The notes under the pieces: model-generated
Told to the model about the DNA's origin: nothing
The model's database searches: none
The model's input: only the letters and a program-made list of their open reading frames with translations
Made by a program: the position numbers and the translations under genes
In this document: piece by piece, positions 1 through 8,619 of the stretch
Layout: every line of letters starts with the position of its first letter
Position numbering within the stretch: the first letter of the stretch is position 1
NCBI GenBank assembly: GCA_003990955.1
Contig: BIFV01000008.1
Span: 613,066-677,065, forward strand
Source of the DNA: Sporomusaceae bacterium FL31
GTDB lineage: Bacteria; Bacillota; Negativicutes; DSM-1736; Dendrosporobacteraceae
Direction of reading: 5' to 3'
Length of the DNA: 64,000 nt

Positions 1-1
1 T

Positions 2-154
2 GACATCAGCCTGCGCCTCATGCAGCGGGCTATGCAGAAAATAGCCCGCTCGGAACTTTATATTGTCACAAATTCACTTGATCCGACCAACCTTTGTCAA
101 AAAGAAAATTTTAACGCACTTGTAAAGGCTTTTTTAACTAAGCTGCGCTGGTAA
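2..154 (+). CDS. C-terminal end of an unidentified protein (partial)
   Basis: An open frame enters from the left edge and ends at the TAA at 152-154, giving about 50 residues that finish in KAFLTKLRW. The reading frame has no stop before the edge and has normal amino-acid composition, so it is probably the tail of a real gene. It converges on the channel gene at 156, whose stop codon lies only one base away, and no terminator hairpin fits between the two. I do not recognise the family from this fragment. Confidence 0.5.
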   Translation, partial: DISLRLMQRAMQKIARSELYIVTNSLDPTNLCQKENFNALVKAFLTKLRW

Positions 155-155
155 C

Positions 156-920
156 CTATTTTTTCGAGATGTACCAATAGGAACTGCCCACGAACAGAGC
201 ACCGCCAATAAAATTGCCTAGTGATACCACGCCAAGGTTATACCAGAAGCCTGCCATAGACAAGCCTGCCCCGCCCGGAATCATTAAAGCTGCAGATAAT
301 AGGGTCATATTGGCAACACTATGTTCATAGCCAGTGGTAATAAAGGCAAATAAGCACCAGAAAACCATGATCAGCTTGCCGGTTTCTTCCTTCATCCGGA
401 AAGAGCACCACAAAGCCAGACAAACCAGTATGTTGCATAAGATGCCTCTGGCTAACAGTTCAGTAAAAGATAAGGTCATTTTGACTTGAGCAATCTTTTG
501 GATAAACACGGCCGCGCTGCCCTGTGCAAGACCGGCAAGATAAAAAAGCCAGGCAATCAATACCGAGCCAGCCAAATTGCCCAAGAAACTAAACAAATGG
601 ATGGTAATAAACTGGCTGAGCTGAACTTTTTTCTCATACAGGCCAATGGTCATAATCATATTATTGCCGGTAAACAATTCCGATCCTGCCATAATCACTA
701 GGCTGAGCGCAATGCCAAAACATAGTCCCATCACAATGCGAACCAGCGGTGAGGCGTCCTGCGCCAATAGTCCGCCAATAGTAAAAATAAGCAAGATACC
801 AAATCCGACATACATGCCGGCTAAGGCTGAGGAAAGCAGATACTTAAGCTTGCTTTTAGCAAGAAATTGGCTTTTCAGATTAGCTGCAGCAGCAATTTTA
901 GTAATATCTTCTGTGTACAT
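156..920 (-). CDS. Formate/nitrite transporter (FNT) family channel
   Basis: This 254-residue protein has the six hydrophobic segments and the length expected of FNT channels such as FocA and NirC, which pass small monovalent anions (formate, nitrite, hydrosulfide) across the inner membrane. The ELFTGNNM segment near residue 85 and the GNLAGS segment near residue 120 fall in conserved FNT positions. Substrate cannot be decided from sequence alone. The wording of the ELFTGNN motif is closer to nitrite or general FNT members than to FocA (inference). The ATG at 918-920 has only a weak upstream purine stretch. The gene stands alone, facing away from the MFS gene. Confidence 0.85.
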   Translation of the reverse strand: MYTEDITKIAAAANLKSQFLAKSKLKYLLSSALAGMYVGFGILLIFTIGGLLAQDASPLVRIVMGLCFGIALSLVIMAGSELFTGNNMIMTIGLYEKKVQLSQFITIHLFSFLGNLAGSVLIAWLFYLAGLAQGSAAVFIQKIAQVKMTLSFTELLARGILCNILVCLALWCSFRMKEETGKLIMVFWCLFAFITTGYEHSVANMTLLSAALMIPGGAGLSMAGFWYNLGVVSLGNFIGGALFVGSSYWYISKK

Positions 921-1118
921 GGGTATGATTCACTCTCACTTTGTCCAGTTTATTTAGCTGTTACCTTGCTTTCTTATCATATCGGAACCAAGCACAATAA
1001 ACAATAGTACTGAATAAAGGCAGTTCAGATACAGGCATAACGCTTCATGTGTCCAAAACAGCCTAAATCAGTTATACTAAAAGTAATCGTAAGCTGGATT
1101 CTTGTCAGGAGGGGCATG

Positions 1119-2285
1119 ATGAACAAACCAACCGTACCGCAAAAACTTTGGTCAAAAGAATTTGCTTTAGTCATTCTGGTTAACTTTCTTGTTTTCACCT
1201 CCATGTATATGCTGCTTCCTACCTTGCCACTCTATGCGCAATTCATTGGCGGCAGCCAATCCATGGCAGGCTTAATTGTCGGGATATTCACATTGGCTGC
1301 AGTGGCATTTCGTCCCTGGTTCGGCAATAAGCTCGATCATATCGGCAGAAAAAGCATTTTATTGTTAGGGATCGTCATCTTTGCCATCACAACAGCTTCC
1401 TATCATTTGACTTCCATGATCATTATCTTATTGGCTGTACGCCTGCTGCAAGGCGTGGGCTGGAGCGCAACAACCACGGCAACCGGCACCATTGCCTCAG
1501 ATGTCATCCCAGCAGAGCGCCGCGCGGAAGGCATGGCCTACTTTGGCATGGCATCAACCATTGCAATGTCCATCGGCCCGGCCTGGGGGTTATACCTAAC
1601 CAGCCATTCCAGCTATAGCATGCTGTTTACTTTGGCCACCCTGCTGGCATGTTTGTGTCTGGTCACAGCCTGGTTTATTAATTATGAGCAGCGCTTAAAA
1701 CCGCCCCGCCCCTCAACCCGTAAGGGAGTCATTATTGAAAAGACGGCTGTCATTCCGTCCTTGGTCTTATTATGTGTATCACTGACTTATGGTGGAATTG
1801 TGACATTTCTGCCTGGTTATGCAGCCTTTCGCGGCATTACCGATATTGGCCTGTTTTTTACGACATTTGCGATTTCCTTGCTGCTCACCCGGCCATTTAT
1901 GGGCAAAGCAGCTGACAAAATGGGCTTTTCCCTGATATTGCTACCTGGAATGGTATTGCTCGGGATGGCGTTAGTGGTATTAATTTATGCTACTTCCTTA
2001 GCTGGATTCTTGGCGGCAGCCGTCCTGTACGGCTTAGGCTTTGGCTCGGTTCAGCCTATATTAAACGCCATTACCATTACCCTAGCACCGCCAGAGCGGC
2101 GTGGTGCCGCCAACGCTACCTTTATGACCGCCATGGATACCGGCATTGGGCTGGGAGCCATAACCTGGGGCTTAGTTGCCGAACGCTTAGGATTTACCTA
2201 TATCTTTGGCTTTTCGTCATTATCCATCCTGCTGGCACTTGTCTTATATCTAGCTTTATTGCATAAGAAAATGCCTGCTAAATAA
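1119..2285 (+). CDS. MFS family efflux transporter
   Basis: About 388 residues with twelve predicted membrane segments and the MFS motif A-like stretch (GNKLDHIGRKS) between segments 2 and 3, followed by RLLQGVGW in segment 4. It belongs to the drug/sugar efflux-like MFS proteins, and the substrate is unknown. Two ATG codons occur in tandem at 1116 and 1119. The AGGAGG at 1107-1112 is best spaced for 1119, so the longer frame reaching back to 1047 is not used. The gene is followed directly by a strong hairpin shared with the convergent gene. Confidence 0.85.
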   Translation: MNKPTVPQKLWSKEFALVILVNFLVFTSMYMLLPTLPLYAQFIGGSQSMAGLIVGIFTLAAVAFRPWFGNKLDHIGRKSILLLGIVIFAITTASYHLTSMIIILLAVRLLQGVGWSATTTATGTIASDVIPAERRAEGMAYFGMASTIAMSIGPAWGLYLTSHSSYSMLFTLATLLACLCLVTAWFINYEQRLKPPRPSTRKGVIIEKTAVIPSLVLLCVSLTYGGIVTFLPGYAAFRGITDIGLFFTTFAISLLLTRPFMGKAADKMGFSLILLPGMVLLGMALVVLIYATSLAGFLAAAVLYGLGFGSVQPILNAITITLAPPERRGAANATFMTAMDTGIGLGAITWGLVAERLGFTYIFGFSSLSILLALVLYLALLHKKMPAK

Positions 2286-2311
2286 CGTTCGCACCTCTTA
2301 TATATATAATC

Positions 2312-2346
2312 CGAGGCCGTTCCAATTGGAACGGCCTCATTTTATT
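2312..2346. terminator. Bidirectional intrinsic terminator
   Basis: A perfect inverted repeat (GAGGCCGTTCC, short AATT loop, GGAACGGCCTC) at 2313-2338 is followed by a T run on the plus strand. It lies between the MFS gene and the convergent membrane sulfatase and can serve both. Confidence 0.85.
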
Positions 2347-4312
2347 AACGCTCACCAAGACTGCTGCCATTTTTTATCCGCCACCAGGATATGGCGCGAA
2401 CACAGTCAATTTCTTGTTCCAGCTTGTCCCAGGAGGGCTGGTTGGCCTCACTATGAATGGCTTCCGGTGGCTGATTCTCAGCCTTACCGATATAATCACG
2501 GGTAATCCAGAAACCATAATTGACGCCAATATCAGCTCCCCGAGTCAGGCTTGGCCCTACGGAATAGTAATTAAATCCGGCTGGTGCAACTAGTTCAATA
2601 AGCGTTGGTGCAACATTGATATGACTGCCTGCTGCCTGATCGGCAAAAATTTGTTTATTGATTCCTTGGCCATAAACCACCAACGGGATCCCATAGCGTT
2701 CATACATTTTCGGATTGGTCTCGATATTCAACCGGTCAGCATGATCGCCAACAATCAAAAACAAGCTGTCCGGATATTGCTTGCGTACCTGCTGGACAAA
2801 ATTAGCCAGCATTTTATCAGCATACCAAAAATGACCTAACTGTTTGATGACTTCTTGATTGGTTTTTAGCCGATCCGGCAAGCCGGCCATGATATTATCA
2901 GGGTCAAAGCCCTCTGCCGCCAAATCCACCGTATAAGGAGCATGATTAGACACAGTCAGGATCACATTAAAGGTGGGGCGCTCTGCCTCGATATCATCCA
3001 GTACAGCCTGGTATAAGTACCGGTCATCACTTCCCCAGACATTGCCGGAATCACTTTCATAGTCACCACTGCCGCTGAACTTTTCAAACCCCTGAGCCAA
3101 AGTAAAATCTTTAATTCGCTCCCAGGAGCTAGGGCCGGCATACCAGAACTTCGGACGATACCCCAGCCGCTTCATCTGAGGGGCAATTGCGGTAGGGAAC
3201 TGTTCCCGATAGCCTTCCTCAATACAGTTAAGATAGAGATTCACATCAGTAAAACCGGTAGTAACTCCAAGCACCCCTGAAATGGTGCTCATGCCATTGG
3301 GCAGCATGGTCGGCACATAGGCCGCATCGTCCTGATTAATGATATTTTTGAGTCCATTGGCAATATTCAAATCACGATACTGAGGTAATAACGGCCAATT
3401 GGCATAGCTTTCAGCAATAATTAAAAAGATATGCCGTGGCTTTTCCATTTTAGGACCCTGAGCCGACTTCTTTAAATACTCATCAAGATTGTTAGTCTGC
3501 AGCTCATGGCCGCTCAGCCGCGCTCCGTATGCCGTCATTTTTTCGGGGTCAATGGCCAGCCCAGTTGAACTCCGCATACGCTCGTGAAGCTCGTAAGCCC
3601 GGTATAACGCCTGCATATCATCCAATACCGCTTCATTGAGCAGTTGATCTTTCGTAATCCCGGAATTCTCCCAATCCACATTATAGGCATAGGTCATACT
3701 GCCGCCAAACCGGATAAAGATCACTAGATAATAAACCATAAGCAAACAAAGCGTTCTTGCCGCAATGTTTTGGTACCAACGGGGAAAATGCGGTAAATGA
3801 ATAACCCCGCAGGCCAGCCATTTCTTCAATGCCTGCCTGAGCAGCCAGCCTGTCCCGATCACCATGGCCAGCCGGGGCAGCAAATTATACTGCTCCATCA
3901 GGGTATAAAACAAAGCATACCCATCCTCTTGAAGCGTATTAAAGATGAGCTGGTTAAAGCCCATATGAAACTGCTCATAGTAGGGGACGCGGGCATAGAA
4001 TAATAAACTGAGTAGAAAACCATAGCCTGTCCCCAGGAGCAGCCGGGTGGCAGCACTTGGACGATTAAAGAAGACCTGCAGCCCGCAGCAAAGTGCAAAC
4101 GATATCAATGCCAGCGCCCCTGCACTTTTCAGACTGATGCGCAACCCGTAATAAAGAGCGGTAATGATGTCATTTAGGGTTGTCATATTCCCTATATAGG
4201 AATGCATCAACGCGATAAAGCCGACCCGAAACAACGATAGTACAGCAAGAATGAACAGTAGCATTTTGAAATCCTGCTGAATATTTTCATAAAGTTTTCT
4301 CCAACTAAACAA
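2345..4312 (-). CDS. LTA synthase-like membrane sulfatase/phosphoglycerol transferase
   Basis: 655 residues: about five membrane helices within residues 1-205, a linker, then an extracytoplasmic alkaline-phosphatase/sulfatase fold from about 285 to 600. Visible metal and active-site features are the IIAES segment (residue E301), a Ser/Thr pair at 342-343 where the family places its threonine nucleophile, a NHAPY segment and VGDHADR near 535. The architecture matches LtaS and the OpgB/MdoB family, which move phosphoglycerol groups from phosphatidylglycerol onto a polymer or glycan. Start is TTG at 4310-4312, supported by AAAGGAAG at 4322-4329. The acceptor is unknown, and in a diderm it could be a periplasmic glycan rather than lipoteichoic acid. 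Confidence 0.8.
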   Translation of the reverse strand: MFSWRKLYENIQQDFKMLLFILAVLSLFRVGFIALMHSYIGNMTTLNDIITALYYGLRISLKSAGALALISFALCCGLQVFFNRPSAATRLLLGTGYGFLLSLLFYARVPYYEQFHMGFNQLIFNTLQEDGYALFYTLMEQYNLLPRLAMVIGTGWLLRQALKKWLACGVIHLPHFPRWYQNIAARTLCLLMVYYLVIFIRFGGSMTYAYNVDWENSGITKDQLLNEAVLDDMQALYRAYELHERMRSSTGLAIDPEKMTAYGARLSGHELQTNNLDEYLKKSAQGPKMEKPRHIFLIIAESYANWPLLPQYRDLNIANGLKNIINQDDAAYVPTMLPNGMSTISGVLGVTTGFTDVNLYLNCIEEGYREQFPTAIAPQMKRLGYRPKFWYAGPSSWERIKDFTLAQGFEKFSGSGDYESDSGNVWGSDDRYLYQAVLDDIEAERPTFNVILTVSNHAPYTVDLAAEGFDPDNIMAGLPDRLKTNQEVIKQLGHFWYADKMLANFVQQVRKQYPDSLFLIVGDHADRLNIETNPKMYERYGIPLVVYGQGINKQIFADQAAGSHINVAPTLIELVAPAGFNYYSVGPSLTRGADIGVNYGFWITRDYIGKAENQPPEAIHSEANQPSWDKLEQEIDCVRAISWWRIKNGSSLGER

Positions 4313-4386
4313 GGTCTCAGACTTCCTTTCACATACTTAGCACAAAGTAGAATACCAGAACTGGGTACCGCAATCTTATGAAAAGA

Positions 4387-4441
4387 CAGAAAAAACCTCC
4401 TAAAGCTCTGCGCAGTGGCAAAGTTAAACTTTAGGAGGTTT
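4387..4441 (-). terminator. Intrinsic terminator after larE
   Basis: A 13-bp perfect stem (4393-4405 with 4429-4441) is followed by six T residues on the minus strand, downstream of the larE stop. Confidence 0.85.
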
Positions 4442-4485
4442 CGACTTTTTTAAACAAATTCCTCTTATTTTTTACAATTGCGAAA

Positions 4486-5304
4486 CTATTTAACGGCCAA
4501 TGTCTCGTTCATACTGCCAGTCCGGTAGCCCTGTAGGTCTAAAACAACAAAAGTAAAACCAAGATTCTTTAGTTCGGTGGAAATAGCTTGTGCCGTATCC
4601 GGCTGAGCTAACCGCGGTATATCCTGCGCTGCAACCTCAATCCTGGCTAGGTCGCCGTGATGTCGTACCCGAATCTGGTTCGCACTAAACTGACGGATAA
4701 AGGCTTCTGCCTGCTCCACCTGCTTGAGGCGCTCAGCTGTCACCGGCAACCCATAAACAAGCCTGGAGGATAAACAGGCCGCACTCAGTTTATTCCAGGT
4801 AGGCAGTTCCCATTGTTTCGAAATGGCCCTGATGTCTTCTTTGGTCAAGCCTGCTTCCAGCAACGGGCTACGCACCCCGGTCATTTCTTCAACAGCTTGC
4901 AAACCCGGCCGATAGTCTGCAGTATCATCGACATTGGAACCCTCCAGCACCCAATCATAGCCGCGCTCTTGCCCCCAGGTGGCGATAGCCCCTAAACGTT
5001 CTTTCTTGCAGTAATAACAGCGCTTAGCATCGTTGGCAACAAACTCCGCACTGTTTAGTTCACTAATATCCACAAGCTCATGCTTGATGCCTATTTTAGC
5101 AGCAAATGCCACTGCCTCATTCCGTTCACTTTCCGGTAAGGTTTCAGAACAAGCTGTAACTGCAATCGCCTGCTCGCCAAGAACCCTGGCCGCTGCTGCT
5201 GCTAAAAAAGTACTGTCAACGCCTCCTGAAAATGCAACCGCTACACTACCACAGTCTTTAATGATTTGGTTCAGCTTATTCAGTTTTTCTTCTATGGTAA
5301 TCAT
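4486..5304 (-). CDS. larE: ATP-dependent sacrificial sulfur transferase LarE
   Basis: 272 residues of the PP-loop ATPase LarE family. LarE adenylates pyridinium-3,5-biscarboxylic acid mononucleotide and donates sulfur during synthesis of the nickel-pincer cofactor of lactate racemase. The PP-loop SGGVDST is at about residues 28-34. A CYYC pair lies near 100, and the conserved SAACLSSR segment near 170 holds the cysteine equivalent to the sulfur-donating one. The ATG at 5302-5304 is preferred because GGAGGA lies just upstream in the CCGGAGGAAAA stretch. An in-frame ATG at 5325 lacks this. No larA, larB or larC is visible next to it. Confidence 0.9.
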   Translation of the reverse strand: MITIEEKLNKLNQIIKDCGSVAVAFSGGVDSTFLAAAAARVLGEQAIAVTACSETLPESERNEAVAFAAKIGIKHELVDISELNSAEFVANDAKRCYYCKKERLGAIATWGQERGYDWVLEGSNVDDTADYRPGLQAVEEMTGVRSPLLEAGLTKEDIRAISKQWELPTWNKLSAACLSSRLVYGLPVTAERLKQVEQAEAFIRQFSANQIRVRHHGDLARIEVAAQDIPRLAQPDTAQAISTELKNLGFTFVVLDLQGYRTGSMNETLAVK

Positions 5305-5448
5305 ATCAATTTTCCTCCGGTTCATGGTAAACTCAGCAATTCTAGATGCTTAATGAATTATTTCGATTTGCCTGATCACATCCCCTTCCTGTAGTCAAAA
5401 ATCCTACAAACTTTTTCATTTTCCAGCTAGACGAATTCTGTGAGATAG

Positions 5449-5514
5449 CGAAGCAAAAGGAACGTCCCCTTGCTTCTCTCGCTTCCGAAGCAAAGGGACG
5501 TTCTTTTTGCTTCG
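5449..5514. repeat. REP-like long palindrome
   Basis: Two 28-bp arms (5449-5476 and 5487-5514) are inverted complements apart from two positions that form G-U pairs, with a 10-base loop. It sits between larE and the metY terminator, has no following T run, and is additional to the terminator at 5537-5568. The GGAACGTCCC core resembles REP/BIME elements dispersed in some clostridial genomes (from memory, not checked). Confidence 0.6.
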
Positions 5515-5536
5515 GTCCGTTCTAAGAAAAAAATAA

Positions 5537-5568
5537 AAAACTAAGGACAGGATTGTCCTTAGTTTTTG
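5537..5568 (-). terminator. Intrinsic terminator after metY
   Basis: The stem AAAACTAAGGACA / TGTCCTTAGTTTT is followed by a long T-rich stretch on the minus strand, immediately after the metY stop. Confidence 0.9.
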
Positions 5569-5573
5569 AACTG

Positions 5574-6972
<1,399 letters not shown>

Positions 6973-6983
6973 AATTTGTTACA

Positions 6984-7012
6984 ATTAAACCATCTTTTTT
7001 CGTCTATGTCAA
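6984..7012 (-). promoter_or_regulatory. Sigma-A-type promoter of metY
   Basis: On the minus strand TTGACA (7007-7012) and TTTAAT (6984-6989) are separated by 17 bases, placing the transcript start just ahead of the conserved leader. Confidence 0.75.
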
Positions 7013-7116
7013 GATTCTCCCTGCGAAAATTCTAATATATTTTTGACAAACGTATTTAGTCAGGAGACTTTTTGCCTAAATCCTATTCGGACATATCAAT
7101 TTTGCGCTTAAGAAAT

Positions 7117-7146
7117 CAGAAGACCGCCTTATGGCGATCTTCTGAT
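7117..7146 (-). terminator. Terminator after the sulfite reductase gene
   Basis: The stem AGAAGACCGCC / GGCGATCTTCT with a TTAT loop lies just past the stop codon. The T run is weak. Confidence 0.6.
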
Positions 7147-7153
7147 TCAATGA

Positions 7154-8005
7154 TTAAAGCTTAGCTTCAATCTTCACTTTTAATTCCGCAATTCCGGTCT
7201 TAGCAACCACCGAATTTAACCGTTCACCCTTTTCGGCAAGTTCTTGGTAAGTGGCCAGCACTGCCTCAAGATAATCCAGCACTGACTCTTCGGTAATATA
7301 CTCAGCAATGAGCTGACCATCGTACTGATAACGGCCGCCCTTACCACCAACATAAATATGATAGCCTTTTCGGCCAACTTGAAGCGCTTTTTTTGGACAA
7401 AGTTTAATACATACGCCACAGGCCAGGCATTTGTTATAATCAATAACCAGCTCAGCATTCTCAATCACCATCGCTTTAGCCGGACAGCGTCGAACGCAGG
7501 CCCCACATTTTACACATGCCGCCTGATCCACTAGTGGTTCTACCACTCCTTTAAAACCAACGTCATTTGCCTGGGGCTTAGTACAGGAATTTGGACAGCT
7601 GCTCACCGCAAATTTGGTCTTAGCTGGCAAGTCACGTCCGACAAAATCATCATCCAATTTTTCAGCAAGCGCGCGGGCACTCAGCAACCCATACGGGCAG
7701 GTGTCAGTTCCAGGACAGGCCACAACGGGCCGAACGCGCGGACCACAGACAGCCGGCAACAAATCCGCTGCCCTTATTGCCGCTAGTGCTTCCTCGAAGA
7801 ACTCCTCTTTTACCCCTGGAATTTCTACAGCCTGACGGGTAGTAACATGCACTTGGCCATTGGCATAGCGTTCAGCCAGTTCAGCAACACTCCGCATTTG
7901 CGCTGCGGTCATATTGCCAGCTTTGTTTCGAATACGCATAACCAGTAGGCCGGGTTGCACCTGTGGTATAAAACCATATTTCTTGTAATCGGGTTTAGCT
8001 GCCAT
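7154..8005 (-). CDS. Small siroheme sulfite/nitrite reductase with ferredoxin insert (AsrC-like)
   Basis: 283 residues. A nitrite/sulfite reductase ferredoxin-like half domain spans about 1-75. The siroheme/[4Fe-4S] ligand pattern C-x5-C (ACPGTDTC) then C-x3-C (SCPNSC) falls near 105-145. Two [4Fe-4S] ferredoxin motifs follow (CVKCGACVRRCP and CLACGVCIKLCP, about 165-205). This arrangement matches small monomeric reductases related to AsrC of anaerobic sulfite reductase. A role in reducing sulfite to sulfide for MetY is an inference from the shared leader and position. No asrA or asrB partner is nearby, so the electron donor is likely a ferredoxin. The ATG at 8003-8005 has AAAGG some 13 bases upstream. 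Confidence 0.85.
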   Translation of the reverse strand: MAAKPDYKKYGFIPQVQPGLLVMRIRNKAGNMTAAQMRSVAELAERYANGQVHVTTRQAVEIPGVKEEFFEEALAAIRAADLLPAVCGPRVRPVVACPGTDTCPYGLLSARALAEKLDDDFVGRDLPAKTKFAVSSCPNSCTKPQANDVGFKGVVEPLVDQAACVKCGACVRRCPAKAMVIENAELVIDYNKCLACGVCIKLCPKKALQVGRKGYHIYVGGKGGRYQYDGQLIAEYITEESVLDYLEAVLATYQELAEKGERLNSVVAKTGIAELKVKIEAKL

Positions 8006-8040
8006 TGTTCACATCAAACCTTTCTCTGATTAGTCTTAGA

Positions 8041-8105
8041 ATGCAGAAAAAGGCTAAAAACTCCTTAACAGGAACTCTCAGCCTTCAGTTCTTCTGATCA
8101 GCCAA
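8041..8105 (-). promoter_or_regulatory. Conserved 5' leader with attenuator hairpin (sulfur leader 2)
   Basis: The 23 bases at 8080-8102 match those of the metY leader at 22 positions. They run into a hairpin with outer stem AAGGCT/AGCCTT and inner stem TCCT/AGGA, then a T-rich run. The order promoter, conserved block, hairpin, T run, gene is identical to that before metY, while the loop sequences differ. This argues for conserved RNA structure rather than recent duplication. Confidence 0.6.
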
Positions 8106-8125
8106 TATGCTTTTACTCTCCCTCA

Positions 8126-8154
8126 AGCATAGACTGCAAAAAACATTTTGTCAA
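8126..8154 (-). promoter_or_regulatory. Sigma-A-type promoter of the sulfite reductase gene
   Basis: TTGACA (8149-8154) and TATGCT (8126-8131) on the minus strand have a 17-base spacer. The predicted start lies a short distance before the conserved leader. Confidence 0.7.
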
Positions 8155-8283
8155 CTCTATTTTCTATAAGCATCCATAACAGCGACTCCCTCCAGGACAG
8201 TCGCTTGGCTCAAACCAAGTATAAAGTGGTGGCTGCATAGCCTAACCGCTTTTCCCTCTGAACACCGAAAGCTTACTGAACAG

Positions 8284-8442
8284 TTAAGCTCCTGCCGATA
8301 CTTTTGTTTCACAAGCTGCAAACCATTTTTTACATACCGGACAACGACATTGCGCCCGGCTAATAGCCCAAGCAACTAGTTTTCCGCAAAGTGGACATAT
8401 ATAAGGCACCAAAGCAGGTGCTTTAACTTCCTCTTCAATCAT
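8284..8442 (-). CDS. Small Com-like zinc-ribbon protein
   Basis: A 52-residue frame starts at ATG 8440-8442, preceded by AAAAAGGAG with good spacing. It carries two CxxC-type pairs, CPLCGK (about 16-21) and CRCPVCKKWF (about 32-41), about 15 residues apart. This spacing resembles the small Com-type zinc ribbons that bind nucleic acid. Its function here is unknown. It lies between the ABC transporter and the promoter of the sulfite reductase gene. The strong ribosome binding site and the knuckle motifs make it more credible than the overlapping frame at 8157-8375. Confidence 0.6.
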   Translation of the reverse strand: MIEEEVKAPALVPYICPLCGKLVAWAISRAQCRCPVCKKWFAACETKVSAGA

Positions 8443-8571
8443 CCTGTTAAACTCCTTTTTCTGCTCATGCTATTTTTACCTATATCTTCCATGGTGGCCA
8501 TGACTTTCCTGCTTCGCTGAGAACTATTTTTTCTGGGGTTTTTTGACAGCATCTTACAAACTGACAAGAAT

Positions 8572-8610
8572 AGCCGCTCTTTACTCTCTGCATGAGAGTA
8601 AAGAGCGGCT
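8572..8610. terminator. Hairpin after the ABC transporter gene
   Basis: A 17-bp perfect stem (AGCCGCTCTTTACTCTC and its complement) with a 5-base loop lies ten bases past the transporter stop. There is no strong T run on the minus strand, so it may act as an mRNA end-stabilising hairpin as much as a terminator. Confidence 0.65.
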
Positions 8611-8619
8611 ATAAATTCT

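Noticed and set aside
8157..8375. 72-codon minus-strand frame downstream of the sulfite reductase promoter
   Set aside because: It overlaps the better supported zinc-ribbon frame at 8284-8442, and has no ribosome binding site or motif.
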